64,000 nucleotides of DNA from Promicromonospora sp049532985 (GCF_049532985.1 NZ_CP186693.1:5208001-5272000); one strand, 5' to 3'. Counted from the first letter of the stretch, positions 16,077 to 25,175 are shown. Notes: generated by a model not told the origin, from the letters alone. Numbers and translations are program-made.

Positions 16077-16536
16077 GGCCCTGCTCCGTCTCCTGGACCG
16101 CACCGAGATCAGCGACGTCCAGCTCCGGTACGCCACCGGCACCGACTCCCGCGACTGGGCGCTCTTCCGGAGCTGCTTCGCCGACGAGGTGGACGTCGAC
16201 TTCAGCGCAGGGTTCGGGCAGCCCGCGGTGCGCCTCGCAGCCGACGACTGGGTCGCGATGACCGCACCGCGGATGGAGTCCTTCACCGCGACGCAGCACA
16301 TGATCACGAACCACGTCGTCACCTTCGACGACGACGACCACGCCACCTGCGTCGCCTACGTCCGGGCCAGCCACCACCTGCCGAACAGCACCGGCGACAG
16401 CGACCAGACCGTGTACGGCTACTACACCAACCGGTTCGAGCGGACGCCGGACGGGTGGCGCATCGCCGGTCTCAAGCTGACGGCACTGTGGATGACAGGC
16501 AACTTCGGCATCTTCCAGACGGCGCTCGCGGGGTAG
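16051..16536 (+). CDS. SnoaL-like / NTF2-fold protein
   Basis: 161 residues. The cone-shaped NTF2 fold is suggested by IQ-like RYATGTDSRDWALFRSCFADEVDVDF (about 29-54), MITNHVVTFDDDDHATCVAYVRASH and a C-terminal FERTPDGWRIAGLKLTALW. This pattern is typical of the 'nuclear transport factor 2 family/SnoaL_4' group, some of which are dehydratases, isomerases or ketosteroid-type enzymes. It is divergently controlled by the adjacent TetR. An ATG at 16027 is also possible. Substrate unknown. Confidence 0.8.
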   Translation: MTLSYETDKALLRLLDRTEISDVQLRYATGTDSRDWALFRSCFADEVDVDFSAGFGQPAVRLAADDWVAMTAPRMESFTATQHMITNHVVTFDDDDHATCVAYVRASHHLPNSTGDSDQTVYGYYTNRFERTPDGWRIAGLKLTALWMTGNFGIFQTALAG

Positions 16537-16595
16537 ACCCCACCGGGACGTCAGTCGTGCCGACGCATGACCTGGCGGGCGAGCAGCTGAAAGGA

Positions 16596-17501
16596 TCACC
16601 CGAGTCGGTCGGCCAGGTCCGCCGCGCGGCGCCGCACCCGGGCGACACCCGTCGCGTCGTTGTATGCGGCGAAGGCAGGCCATTCGAAGACGTAGACAGC
16701 CAGCTCCTCGAGAAGGACCGCCCGCTTGAGACAGTCCGGATCCACGGGCTGCGGGCGGTGAGCGAGGTACGTCTCGACCAGGGCCGGTGACACCTCAGCA
16801 CCCGTGGGCGTGGCCCGCACGCTCAGGAAGGCCAGGTCCGCCGACGCCCTGCCCAGCCCCGTCGACTGCCAGTCGCAGAAGACGGGCCCCCGTTCACCGT
16901 GCACGATGTTGGCCGCGTGACAATCCCCGTGGACGAACGCCGTCGGCTGCGAGGTGAGCTGATCGATGGTCTCGGTGCGCTGTTCCAGCAGCGACTCGAG
17001 TCTCGGCAGGACGGGAGCCCAGAAGGCCCGGATCCGGTCGAGGTCCGGGGTCTCGACCGCCGTCAGGAGGGTGTCCGGGCGTGCCCACTCACCGTCGGGG
17101 ACCGGTGTGGCGTGGATCCGGGCGAGAGCACGGCCGAGCAGTGCCCAGTCGCCGTCGGTCCAGGCGGTCGGCGCGCGCTCGGTCCCGGCGTCGGCGAGAA
17201 GGAGCGCGAGGCCGTCAGGTGCCGACACGGTGCCGAGCAGTGCGGGAGTTGCTACGGGCAGGCTCGGTGCGACCTGTCGGTAGAACCGCAGCTCACGCTC
17301 CGCGCCGGCCATCACCGCCCGGCCAAGCGTGGCGGGAGTGACCTTGAGGTATGCGGGGCGGCCGGTGGACGTCCGCACGTGGTACACCCCGGCACCGGAC
17401 CGTGCCTCCGTGGGTGACGCGGTGCTCGTCCTGGCCACCTCGAGCGTCGCCAGCGCGTGTGCCAGCAGGTCAGCGGACAATCGGTCCTCCTGCGCCGTCA
17501 C
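16596..17501 (-). CDS. APH-family phosphotransferase
   Basis: 301 residues with the aminoglycoside-phosphotransferase/choline-kinase fold. Brenner motif HGDCHAANIV has H191 and D193, the Mg-binding segment is VFCDWQSTG with D210, and a likely ATP-binding lysine is K53 (YLKVTP). The substrate may be an antibiotic, a sugar or an amino alcohol; nothing in the sequence decides this. Its stop-to-start distance to the upstream kinase gene is short (4 bp), so both may be cotranscribed. Confidence 0.82.
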   Translation of the reverse strand: MTAQEDRLSADLLAHALATLEVARTSTASPTEARSGAGVYHVRTSTGRPAYLKVTPATLGRAVMAGAERELRFYRQVAPSLPVATPALLGTVSAPDGLALLLADAGTERAPTAWTDGDWALLGRALARIHATPVPDGEWARPDTLLTAVETPDLDRIRAFWAPVLPRLESLLEQRTETIDQLTSQPTAFVHGDCHAANIVHGERGPVFCDWQSTGLGRASADLAFLSVRATPTGAEVSPALVETYLAHRPQPVDPDCLKRAVLLEELAVYVFEWPAFAAYNDATGVARVRRRAADLADRLG

Positions 17502-17505
17502 CAGA

Positions 17506-18048
17506 TCAGTGCCCCGCCACCTGGACGAGGAACCCGTCGGCCGCCCGTCGCGACCGCAGCCGGTGGAACGTCAGGTGGGCGTTCGCGGGATCGGTCATCG
17601 CCGCCCCGTACCGCTCAGGATGCCGCCTGAGCTGCGTCCACGACCACCGCACGATCGAGTCGCTCGCCCAGGGACGCACCACGTCGTGCCAGGGCTGGCG
17701 GTTGCCGGTCCCCGGCCACAGCTCGGTCTGCTCCGCCGCGAGCCGGAACGATCGCCGGTAGACCTGCGCGAGCACGACCGGAGCCGGGGGATCGATCCAG
17801 ACCACCGTGTCGGCTCGGGCCCAGACCGCCTGCTGGAGCACGGAGTAGTTGCCGTCGACCACCCAGGCTTCCCCGGCCACGGCGCGCTCGGCGTCCCGCA
17901 CGAAGTCCTCCTGGGGCCGAGGGGTCCAGCCCGGTCCCCAGTAGAGCGCGTCGAGCTCCACGTGCCGGACGTCGAGGCGTTCCGCGAGGCGCCGCGCGAA
18001 CGTGGACTTGCCCGACCCGGACGCTCCGACCACCGACACCCTGCGCAC
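17506..18048 (-). CDS. P-loop kinase (adenylate-kinase-like / topology-modulation type)
   Basis: 180 residues. Walker A GASGSGKST lies at 8-16, followed by RLAERLDVRHVELDALYWGPGW, the typical start of small 'AAA family / topology modulation protein' kinases. A second motif, WVVDGNYS, and a C-terminal RRHPERYG region complete the pattern. Function within the family is poorly defined; small-molecule phosphorylation is assumed. It lies directly upstream of the phosphotransferase gene on the same strand. Confidence 0.8.
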   Translation of the reverse strand: MRRVSVVGASGSGKSTFARRLAERLDVRHVELDALYWGPGWTPRPQEDFVRDAERAVAGEAWVVDGNYSVLQQAVWARADTVVWIDPPAPVVLAQVYRRSFRLAAEQTELWPGTGNRQPWHDVVRPWASDSIVRWSWTQLRRHPERYGAAMTDPANAHLTFHRLRSRRAADGFLVQVAGH

Positions 18049-18069
18049 CGCGCGAACGTAGCCGACGGC

Positions 18070-18900
18070 CTATCGGAAGAGCCAGCGCAATGCGTCCGGC
18101 AGCAGCACCCCGGTGTGGTTGGGGTTGTGGCCGCCGTCGCCCAGCACCAGGCGGAAGTCGTAGCCCGCCTCGGCGAGTGCCGCAGCGAACCGGAGGTTCT
18201 CCGCGAGCCAGTTGTGGTCGGGCTGGTCCCAGCGCAGGTCCCGGTGCCCGGCCTGCGAGAAGATGCGCAACGGCCGCGGCGGGGTCGTGCGCAGAAGGTC
18301 GGGATACGGGTTTCCGCCAGGGATCTGGGCAAAGCTGGACAGGAAGCACGCGACCCGCCGGAACCGGTCCGGGTGGTGCCAGGCCGCGGTGACGGCGCAG
18401 TTGCCGCCGCTGCTGCCGCCGACGATGCCCCAGCGGTCCGGATCGTCGGAGACGGCAAAGCGCCGGCGGACCTCCGGGACGATCTCGTCGGCGAGGAAGG
18501 TGCCGTACCGGGCGTCGAACGCGTCGTACTCGGCGTTGCGGTTCCGCTCCCCGGCGTCGAGCACGCCGGGGTCGACGAACACCCCGATCGTCACCGGGAT
18601 GTCGCCGCGGTGGACGAGGCTGTCGAGCACGATCCCGCCGCGCACGTCGCCGTCGGGGTCGAGGTACCACCAGCCGTCCTGGAAGACGAGGACGGCTGCC
18701 GGCTCGGCCGGGTCGTAGGCGGCCGGAACGTGGATCCAGACCTTCCGGGACGTTCCCGGATAGGTGGTGCTACGCCAGTCCAGCTCCGTCGTGGTGCCGC
18801 GGGGGACGTCCGGCCGCGGGGACGAGTCTGGTCCGTACGCGTAGCGGACGCCGTCGTCCTGGTCCGGCGGGAGCGGGACATGCGGCACGAGCGTGGTCAC
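18070..18900 (-). CDS. Alpha/beta hydrolase, esterase D/enterochelin-esterase-like
   Basis: 276 residues without a signal peptide. The nucleophile elbow is GGSSGG with Ser164. The oxyanion strand VLVFQDGWWYL and an acidic/His pair near the end (GDGGHNPNHTG) fit the esterase family that includes enterochelin esterases and mycolyltransferase-like hydrolases. It likely hydrolyses an ester in the cytoplasm. It lies upstream of the P-loop kinase gene on the same strand (21-bp gap). Confidence 0.82.
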   Translation of the reverse strand: MTTLVPHVPLPPDQDDGVRYAYGPDSSPRPDVPRGTTTELDWRSTTYPGTSRKVWIHVPAAYDPAEPAAVLVFQDGWWYLDPDGDVRGGIVLDSLVHRGDIPVTIGVFVDPGVLDAGERNRNAEYDAFDARYGTFLADEIVPEVRRRFAVSDDPDRWGIVGGSSGGNCAVTAAWHHPDRFRRVACFLSSFAQIPGGNPYPDLLRTTPPRPLRIFSQAGHRDLRWDQPDHNWLAENLRFAAALAEAGYDFRLVLGDGGHNPNHTGVLLPDALRWLFR

Positions 18901-19130
18901 GCCGCAAGGCTAGGCGCCCCCGCCGCCCCCGCCGCAGCGAATTTCGCCCGAGCCGCCCGACGCCCCGTCTCCACCCTGATTCCGCCCGGAGAAATCTCGG
19001 TTGACCTGCATCGTTGTCTTGCGCTGGCCCCCACGCATGGGCTGGACTGGTGTCGCGCCCACCGGCGCTCGCTCCTGTGTCACCGATCGAGCCAGTGCAC
19101 CCCTGACGGCAGCTCAGAAGGAGAAGAACG

Positions 19131-19538
19131 ATGTCCGAAAACGCGGCGACGCGCGCGGAGAGGTTCGCGTCCGGCATGGCGGCCCTCGATGCCATCCACG
19201 ACGACGCCGGCCACGGAGTGATCGACTCGCTGGCCGACATCGCCCCCGAGCTCGGGCACCAGATCGTCGCGTGGGGGTACGGCGACATCATCTCCAGGCC
19301 TGGGCTGGAGCCGCAGCAGCGGCAGCTCGTGACCCTCGGCATCCTCACCGCGATGGGTGGCAGCGAGGCACAGCTCGAGGTGCACATCGACGCGTCGCTC
19401 AACGTCGGCCTGACGCCGGAGCAGATCATCGAGGTCTTTCTGCACAGCTCCGTCTACTGCGGGTTCCCGCGCGCCCTGAACGCCGTCGCCGCCGCGCGGA
19501 AGGTGTTCGCCGAGCGCGGTCTCATGCCGCTGTCCTGA
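19131..19538 (+). CDS. Carboxymuconolactone decarboxylase family protein
   Basis: 135 residues, all-helical CMD/AhpD-like. ELGHQIVAWGYGDIISRPGLEPQQRQLVTLG opens the fold and EVFLHSSVYCGFPRALNA carries the conserved His and single Cys. Because only one of the two AhpD cysteines is present, peroxidase-type chemistry is unlikely; gamma-carboxymuconolactone-type decarboxylase activity is possible. ATG 19131 follows GAAGGAG. It is convergent with the HxlR gene. Confidence 0.85.
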   Translation: MSENAATRAERFASGMAALDAIHDDAGHGVIDSLADIAPELGHQIVAWGYGDIISRPGLEPQQRQLVTLGILTAMGGSEAQLEVHIDASLNVGLTPEQIIEVFLHSSVYCGFPRALNAVAAARKVFAERGLMPLS

Positions 19539-19580
19539 CGGCGCGGCCGGCGGCGCCCGCACGGGCGTCGCCGAGCCACG

Positions 19581-19961
19581 TCAGGGCCGGGGGAGCGCTG
19601 CCGCGTCACGGTGCTCGACCAGGCCGGAACCCTCCCGCCGGATGCGCTCCACGCCCCAGGCGCCGAGCGGTCCCAGCGCGGCGTTGAGGGCGCGGCCGTG
19701 CTCGGTGAGCGTGTACTCGACGCGCGGCGGCACCTCGGCGTGCACCTGCCGGTGCACGAGCCCGTCGGCCTCCATCTCCCGCAGGTGCTGGGTCAGCATC
19801 TTCTCGCTCACGCCCGGCAGCCCACGGCGCAGCTCGGCGAACCGGCGCACGCCGTGCTCGTCGAGCTCCCAGAGGATCAGGCCCTTCCACTTGCCGCTCA
19901 CGACGTCGAGGGCGGCATCGATGCCGCAGATGTAGGGCCCCGTGCGGGGTGACTTCGTCAT
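19581..19961 (-). CDS. HxlR-family transcriptional regulator
   Basis: 126 residues with the textbook HxlR pattern: CGIDAALDVVSGKWKGLILW, RRFAELRRGLPGVSEKMLT, LREMEADGLVHRQVH and VEYTLTEHGRAL. The N-terminal cysteine (about residue 12) is the usual redox or electrophile sensor. It is divergent from two tandem imine-reductase-like genes with two inverted repeats between them, so it probably controls those and itself. Confidence 0.9.
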   Translation of the reverse strand: MTKSPRTGPYICGIDAALDVVSGKWKGLILWELDEHGVRRFAELRRGLPGVSEKMLTQHLREMEADGLVHRQVHAEVPPRVEYTLTEHGRALNAALGPLGAWGVERIRREGSGLVEHRDAAALPRP

Positions 19962-19978
19962 CGGGCTTCCTGACCGGG

Positions 19979-20018
19979 CTTACCAAAAGGTAAGTACCCC
20001 AGCAAATAGTGGGTACTT
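19979..20018. promoter_or_regulatory. Inverted repeats between HxlR and the IRED-like genes
   Basis: Two dyads are present: CTTACCAAAAGGTAAG (19979-19994, 6-bp arms) and AAGTACCC...GGGTACTT (19992-20018, perfect 8-bp arms, 11-bp spacer). HxlR operators typically contain GTAC-type half-sites. They sit 17 bp upstream of the HxlR start codon and 63 bp before the first IRED-like start. Confidence 0.75.
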
Positions 20019-20080
20019 CCATGATGGTACGTCGCCCGCGGAGCATGGTCGGGTCACCTTCTACCGAGGAGAACCCTGCG

Positions 20081-20989
20081 ATGACCACACCCGACGCCAC
20101 CGGCGTCACGGTGCTCGGCCTGGGCGCCATGGGCAGCGCGCTGGCCGCCACCCTGCTCGACGCCGGCCATGCCACCACCGTCTGGAACCGCACCCCGGCC
20201 CGCGCCACCGACCTGGCCGCACGGGGAGCCGCGGCGCCGTCCGACGTCGCCGACGCCGTGACGGCCCACCCGCTCGTGATCGCCTGCCTGCTCGACCACG
20301 CCTCCGTGCACGAGACCCTCGACCCCGTCATCGGCACCATGCGTGGCACGGCGCTCGTGAACCTCACGACCACCACGCCAAACGAGGCCCGCGAGCTCGC
20401 CGCCTGGGCCGAGCGGAACGGCGTCGCCTACCTGGACGGCGCGATCATGGCCACCCCGCCCATGATCGGCACCGCCGAGGCGTCGATCCTGTACAGCGGC
20501 TCCGCGGACGTGTTCGCCACCGCACGCCCCGTGCTCGACCGCTGGGCCACCAGCACCTACGACGGCGCCGACAGCGGCCTCGCCTCGCTGTACGACCTGG
20601 CCATGCTCTCCGGCATGTACACGATGTTCGCGGGCTTCCTGCACGGCGCCGCGATGGTCGGCTCGGTCGGTGTGACCGCCACCGAGTTCGCCGCCCGCGC
20701 CACCCCGTTCCTCAGCGCCATGACGGCCGGGTTCGTGCACGACGCCGCGGTGGTCGACGGCGGCGACTACACCGTGCCCGGCCAGCAGAGCCTGGACTTC
20801 TCCGACCTGAGCCACATCGTGCGCGCCAGCCGGGAGCAGGGGGTCGACCCCGCACCCGTCGCGGCCGTGCAGGAGCTGATCGCCCGGCAGATCACTGCCG
20901 GGCACGGCGCCGAGGCCTTCGCCCGCATCTACGAGAGCCTGCGGGCAGACCGGTCCACCACCCCCGAACCCGCGGAGGCCGCCCGATGA
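20081..20989 (+). CDS. Imine-reductase-like NAD(P)-dependent dehydrogenase, copy 1
   Basis: 302 residues. The Rossmann motif GLGAMGSALA (about 13-22) and VWNRTPARA precede an all-helical dimerisation domain. GAIMATPPMIGT followed by ILYSG is the hallmark of imine reductase/6-phosphogluconate-dehydrogenase-like proteins. Members reduce cyclic imines or similar substrates with NADPH. ATG 20081 follows GAGGAGAACC. The stop overlaps the start of copy 2 (ATGA). Probably regulated by the divergent HxlR. Confidence 0.85.
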   Translation: MTTPDATGVTVLGLGAMGSALAATLLDAGHATTVWNRTPARATDLAARGAAAPSDVADAVTAHPLVIACLLDHASVHETLDPVIGTMRGTALVNLTTTTPNEARELAAWAERNGVAYLDGAIMATPPMIGTAEASILYSGSADVFATARPVLDRWATSTYDGADSGLASLYDLAMLSGMYTMFAGFLHGAAMVGSVGVTATEFAARATPFLSAMTAGFVHDAAVVDGGDYTVPGQQSLDFSDLSHIVRASREQGVDPAPVAAVQELIARQITAGHGAEAFARIYESLRADRSTTPEPAEAAR

Positions 20990-21873
20990 GCACCACCGTT
21001 ACAGTCCTCGGCCTGGGCCCCATGGGCCAGGCCATGGCCCGGACACTGCTCGCCCAGGGTCACGCCGTCACCGTCTGGAACCGGACGCCGAGCCGCGCCG
21101 CCGACCTCGTCGCGGCGGGCGCCCGGCTCGCCGGCACGCCCGAGGACGCCGTCGCCGCGAGCGGGCTCGTGATCCTCAGCCTCACCGACTACCCGGCGAT
21201 GTACGACGTGCTCGGGCCGGCGACCACGGCCCTCGCGGGCCGCACCGTCGTGAACCTCAGCTCGGACTCGCCCGAGCGGACCCGCGAGGGCGCCGCCTGG
21301 GTGACCGGGCACGGAGCCCGCTTCCTGACGGGCGGCGTGATGGTCCCCGCGCCGATGGTGGGCACCGACGCCGCCTACGTGTACTACAGCGGCCCGGCCG
21401 GGCTTCTGAAGGCGCACCGGGACGTGCTCGGCACGCTCGGCGCACCCCGCTACCTCGGCGAGGACCCGGGGCTGGCGCAGCTCATGTACCAGGCCAACCT
21501 CGACGTGTTCCTCACGGCGCTCGCGGCCCTCATGCACGCCACCGCCCTGCTGGAGTCCGCGGGCGTGCGGCCGACCGCCGCCCTGCCGGAGCTCCTCCAG
21601 ACCCTGGCCGGCACCGGGGCGATCCTGGAGGCCGGCGAGAACCCCGGCGCGCAGCTCGAGGCGGGGGAGCACCCCGGCCACCTGAGCACGGTCACGATGA
21701 TGGGCGCGACGGCCGACCACATCGTCGCCACCAGCGAGGCCGCGGGCGTGGACCGCGCCCTGCCGGAGGCCGTGCGGGCCTACTACACCTGGGCGCGCGA
21801 GCACGGCCACGGCGGCGACAACTGGACCCGGATCATCGACGCGATGCGCCCGCGGGTCGAGACACGGGGCTGA
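20986..21873 (+). CDS. Imine-reductase-like NAD(P)-dependent dehydrogenase, copy 2
   Basis: 295 residues, homologous to the preceding protein along its length: GLGPMGQAMA, VWNRTPSRA, GGVMVPAPMVGT and YYSG align directly. The first half is the nucleotide-binding domain, the second the helical dimer domain. It overlaps copy 1 by 4 bp, so the two are cotranslated and may form a heterodimer. Substrate unknown. Confidence 0.85.
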   Translation: MSTTVTVLGLGPMGQAMARTLLAQGHAVTVWNRTPSRAADLVAAGARLAGTPEDAVAASGLVILSLTDYPAMYDVLGPATTALAGRTVVNLSSDSPERTREGAAWVTGHGARFLTGGVMVPAPMVGTDAAYVYYSGPAGLLKAHRDVLGTLGAPRYLGEDPGLAQLMYQANLDVFLTALAALMHATALLESAGVRPTAALPELLQTLAGTGAILEAGENPGAQLEAGEHPGHLSTVTMMGATADHIVATSEAAGVDRALPEAVRAYYTWAREHGHGGDNWTRIIDAMRPRVETRG

Positions 21874-21876
21874 GGC

Positions 21877-22776
21877 TCAGCCGCGGCCGATCCGCCGGCG
21901 CGGGTCCAGGCCGGAGTCGGCGAGGCTCGTCACCATGCTGCCGTGCGTGAGCGCCCGTTCCGCCCGCAGGTCGTGCGCCACGGCGCGCAGCAGGCCGGGC
22001 AGGAAGTCCCGCCCGCGCCGGACGCACCACGGCAGCCCGGCCCGCACGAGCCACGTCACGCGCTGCCGGAGGTCGGGCGGGGCCGGTGCCGCGGGCAGCC
22101 GGGCGGCGACCTGCCGGGCCGCGTCGGCACCGTCGGGGACCACCGCGTAGGCCGGGTCGAGGGTCGCCAGAGCGGCCGCCACTGCCAGCGCCAGACGGCG
22201 GTGCCCGGCCGGCGACGGGTGCACGCGGTCGATGTGCCAGGCCTTCGCCCCGGCGGGCGCGATGGCGTGCGCGGCGTCGACCACGACCACGCGTCCCGGC
22301 GCCTGGTCGGTGCCGCTCGCCGAGGCCACCTCGTCGACCGCGGCGTCGACGGCGGCGACCCGGCGCCGCATCACGCGCCGTACGGGGCGCGGGGCGAGCT
22401 CGAAGAGGCCGATCACGGGCAGCCGCACCAGGACGACGTCGGCGCCGGCCCCGCGCAGCTCCTGGACGCTCCGGCGCAGGTCCATGAGGGTCAGCCGGGC
22501 GTCGAAGTCGCTGCGGAGCACGTCGTTGCCGCCCACGAGCACGGTCGCGAGCCGTGGCCGCAGGGCGAGCGCCGCGGCGAGCTGTGCCACCGCGACGTCC
22601 CGGGAGCGGGCGCCGTTGGTGGCGAGGTTGGTGAACTCCGTCATGCCGAGCACCGTGGCCAGGTGCGCGGCCCAGCCGGGGCCGTGCACGGCGTCCGGAC
22701 CCACGGAGTCACCCACGCCCACGGTGATCGAGTCACCGAGGGCTACCAGGCGGCCGCGTCCCGACGCCGACGTCAT
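21877..22776 (-). CDS. SGNH/GDSL hydrolase
   Basis: 299 residues. Block I is ALGDSITVG with nucleophile Ser16, block III VLVGGNDVL with Asn, block V DRVHPSPAGH with the Asp/His pair. No signal peptide is evident. The family hydrolyses esters, including acyl and acetyl groups on lipids and sugars. It is the last gene of a three-gene leftward unit with two glycosyltransferases (1-bp gap), so a role in deacylating a glycolipid product is an attractive but untested idea. Confidence 0.87.
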   Translation of the reverse strand: MTSASGRGRLVALGDSITVGVGDSVGPDAVHGPGWAAHLATVLGMTEFTNLATNGARSRDVAVAQLAAALALRPRLATVLVGGNDVLRSDFDARLTLMDLRRSVQELRGAGADVVLVRLPVIGLFELAPRPVRRVMRRRVAAVDAAVDEVASASGTDQAPGRVVVVDAAHAIAPAGAKAWHIDRVHPSPAGHRRLALAVAAALATLDPAYAVVPDGADAARQVAARLPAAPAPPDLRQRVTWLVRAGLPWCVRRGRDFLPGLLRAVAHDLRAERALTHGSMVTSLADSGLDPRRRIGRG

Positions 22777-22777
22777 C

Positions 22778-24028
22778 TCACCGGCGTCCCGCGCTGCCCA
22801 CGTGGATCGGGCCGGACGGGTCGGTGACGTCGGACCGTCCCGGGTCGGGCCGGAGCTCGAAGGCCCGGCGGGAGTGCAGCTCCAGCATCGCGTCGCCGGT
22901 GGCGCTCCAGGGGAACAGCTCGGCGCGGGCGCGGGCGGCCTTGCGCCGCTGCTCCACGTCGCGGTCCAGCACCTCGTGCAGGGCGACGGCGAGAGCCGCC
23001 GCCTCCGGCGCGGCCGCGGCACCGGCGGTGCCGACCACCTCGGGCAGGGCGCTCGTCGAGCTGCAGACCACGGGCGTCCCGGACGCCAGCGCCTCCAGCG
23101 CCGCCAGCCCGAACGTCTCGATCGGACCGGGCGCGATGACGACGTCGGCGCAGGTGAGCAGCGTGGCGAGCCGGTCCCGGTCGGGGACGAACGAGAGGAA
23201 CCGGTGGGGCAGCCCGGCGGCCTCGGCCCGGCGTCGCATCGCCGGCAGCAACGGTCCCGAGCCGGCGACGACGAGCCGCACGGGGCGGCCGTCGCGCACG
23301 AGCTGTGCGGCGGCGTCGATCGCGAGGTCGGGGCGCTTCTCGGTGGACTGCCGGCTCGCGAGCACGATGAGCGCGGTGCTGGCCGGCACGTACTCGGCAC
23401 GGGCCTCGGCGGACCAGCGGTCGGGCCGGAACCGCTCCAGGTCCACGCCGAGCGGCACGCGGTACAGCGGCGGCAGCGTGGTGCCACGGGACCGGGCGGC
23501 CAGCCGCTCCACCTCGCCGGCGGCGAACTGGGTGGTGGCGACCAGCCGGTCGAACCGGGTGAGGGTGGCGCGGTTGTAGAGGTCGGCGAGGGCCGGCGTG
23601 ACGGCCGCGCCCAGCGCCGCGGCCTGACCGCCCGCGGCGGCGCCGGGGATCCAGGACCGCAGCACGCCGTCGACCCGCTCGTGCAGCATCATGAGGGACG
23701 GCACCCCGGCCTCGCGGGCCCAGTCGCCCAGCCCGGCGAGCGTGGTGCGGTCGCTGACCTCGAGCCGGTCGGGTGCGATCGTCTCCAGCAGCCCGCGCAT
23801 CTTGCCGGGCTGCACCACGGCGCGGTAGCCCCCGGAGAACGGCACACGCGGTGCCGCGAGGCTGACGACCCGTACGCCGTCCACGAGCGACACCCCGTCC
23901 CGCCGGCCGGGCACCACGAGCACGGGTTCGTGCCCCCGGGCGAGGTACTGCCCGGCCATGGCGTGCATGGCGGTCCGGATGCCCCCCGACCGGGGGCTGT
24001 AGAAGTTCGCTACGTGGACGATCCGCAC
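22778..24028 (-). CDS. Glycosyltransferase family 4 protein
   Basis: 416 residues from GTG 24028. The GT-B fold shows an N-terminal acceptor domain (VANFYSPRSGGIRTAMHAMA) and a C-terminal donor domain with VLASRQSTEKRPDLAIDAA, VVAGSGPLLPAMRRRAEAAG and a GPIETFGLAALEALASGTPVV segment whose E-x7-E is conserved in GT4. It should transfer a sugar from a nucleotide donor. It starts 1 bp after the mgtA-like gene, so the two act together. Confidence 0.87.
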   Translation of the reverse strand: MRIVHVANFYSPRSGGIRTAMHAMAGQYLARGHEPVLVVPGRRDGVSLVDGVRVVSLAAPRVPFSGGYRAVVQPGKMRGLLETIAPDRLEVSDRTTLAGLGDWAREAGVPSLMMLHERVDGVLRSWIPGAAAGGQAAALGAAVTPALADLYNRATLTRFDRLVATTQFAAGEVERLAARSRGTTLPPLYRVPLGVDLERFRPDRWSAEARAEYVPASTALIVLASRQSTEKRPDLAIDAAAQLVRDGRPVRLVVAGSGPLLPAMRRRAEAAGLPHRFLSFVPDRDRLATLLTCADVVIAPGPIETFGLAALEALASGTPVVCSSTSALPEVVGTAGAAAAPEAAALAVALHEVLDRDVEQRRKAARARAELFPWSATGDAMLELHSRRAFELRPDPGRSDVTDPSGPIHVGSAGRR

Positions 24029-24029
24029 G

Positions 24030-25175
24030 TCATACCTCCGCTGAGCCTGCTCTCGCGTGCACCCGGACCGCGTCCTCGTAGTGCCCCATGAGCTCGGAGC
24101 AGATGTCGTGCCAGGTACGACTCTCGGCACGTTCTCGTGCCGAGGTGCCGAAGGCCCGCCGCTTGCGCTCGTCCCCCACCAGGTCGACGACGCGTGCGCG
24201 GAGTGCCTCGTGGTCACCTGGAGGGTACAGCCAGCCGTCGTGGGAGTGCCGGACGATGTCCAGCGGCCCGCCCGCCGCGGGTGCCACGACCGGCACGCCG
24301 CTGGCGTGCGCCTCCTGGAGCGTCTGACCGAACGTCTCCAGCTCGCCCGGGTGCACGAACACGTCGAGGCTGGCCATCGCCCGGGACAGCTCGGCGCCCC
24401 GGAGCAGCCCGGTGAAGCGGGCCTGGGGGAGCACGTGCTCCAGGTGCTCGCGCTCGGGGCCGTCGCCGACGATCACGAGGCGCACGCCCGGCAGGTCCTG
24501 CACCACGCGCAGTGCCTCGACCTGCTTCTCGGCGGCCAGCCGGCCCACGTACCCGACGAGGATCTCGCGGCCGCCCCCGATCGTGCGGCGCCACGCCTCG
24601 TCCCGGAACTGCGGGTGGAACGCCTGCGTGTCCACGCCGCGGCCCCACAGGCGCAGGTTGGGCACGCCGTGGTTCTCGAGCTGCCGCATGGTCGCGGTGG
24701 ACGGGGCGAGCGTCATCGTCGCGCGCTCGTGGATGTCCTTGACCCGCTTCCAGAGCAGGGGCTCGAAGCCGCCCAGCCCGTAGCGCGCCGCGTACCCCGG
24801 GACCTCCGTCTGGTAGACGGCGACGCTCGGCAGGCGGAGGCGCTCGGCGGCGAGGATGCCGCGCCAGCCGAGGATGAACGGGGAGGCCAGGTGGATGACG
24901 TCGGGCGCGAACGTCGCCAGCGTGCGCTCGGTGCGCCACTTCTTGCCGACGACGAGGCGCACGTCGGGGTACCCGGGGAAGCCGATCGAGCCGAGCTCGA
25001 CCACGGGGGCACCACTGACGAAGGGCGGGACGTGCCCGATGGAGGCATCGGCGTCCGGAGCGAGGACCATGGCCTGGTCCCCCCGCTCCTGCAGATGCTC
25101 GAGTACCCGCAGGACGGAGTTGGTGACTCCGTTGACCTGCGGCAGAAAACTCTCCGCAACGATGGCTACGCGCAC
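24030..25175 (-). CDS. mgtA: GDP-mannose-dependent mannosyltransferase (MgtA-like, GT4)
   Basis: 381 residues. The opening MRVAIVAESFLPQVNGVTNS then VLRVLEHL, plus DVIHLASPFILGWRGILAA and the VYQTEVPGYAARYGLGG segment, closely follow mycobacterial/corynebacterial MgtA as I remember it. GELETFGQTLQEAHASGVPVV carries the GT4 E-x7-E. MgtA mannosylates glucuronosyl-diacylglycerol, a step toward lipomannan-like lipids at the inner membrane face. It heads the mgtA-GT-SGNH operon. Confidence 0.82.
   Translation of the reverse strand: MRVAIVAESFLPQVNGVTNSVLRVLEHLQERGDQAMVLAPDADASIGHVPPFVSGAPVVELGSIGFPGYPDVRLVVGKKWRTERTLATFAPDVIHLASPFILGWRGILAAERLRLPSVAVYQTEVPGYAARYGLGGFEPLLWKRVKDIHERATMTLAPSTATMRQLENHGVPNLRLWGRGVDTQAFHPQFRDEAWRRTIGGGREILVGYVGRLAAEKQVEALRVVQDLPGVRLVIVGDGPEREHLEHVLPQARFTGLLRGAELSRAMASLDVFVHPGELETFGQTLQEAHASGVPVVAPAAGGPLDIVRHSHDGWLYPPGDHEALRARVVDLVGDERKRRAFGTSARERAESRTWHDICSELMGHYEDAVRVHARAGSAEV

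Noticed and set aside
22232..24091. A 619-codon plus-strand frame
   Set aside because: Antisense to the SGNH and glycosyltransferase genes; low-complexity translation.
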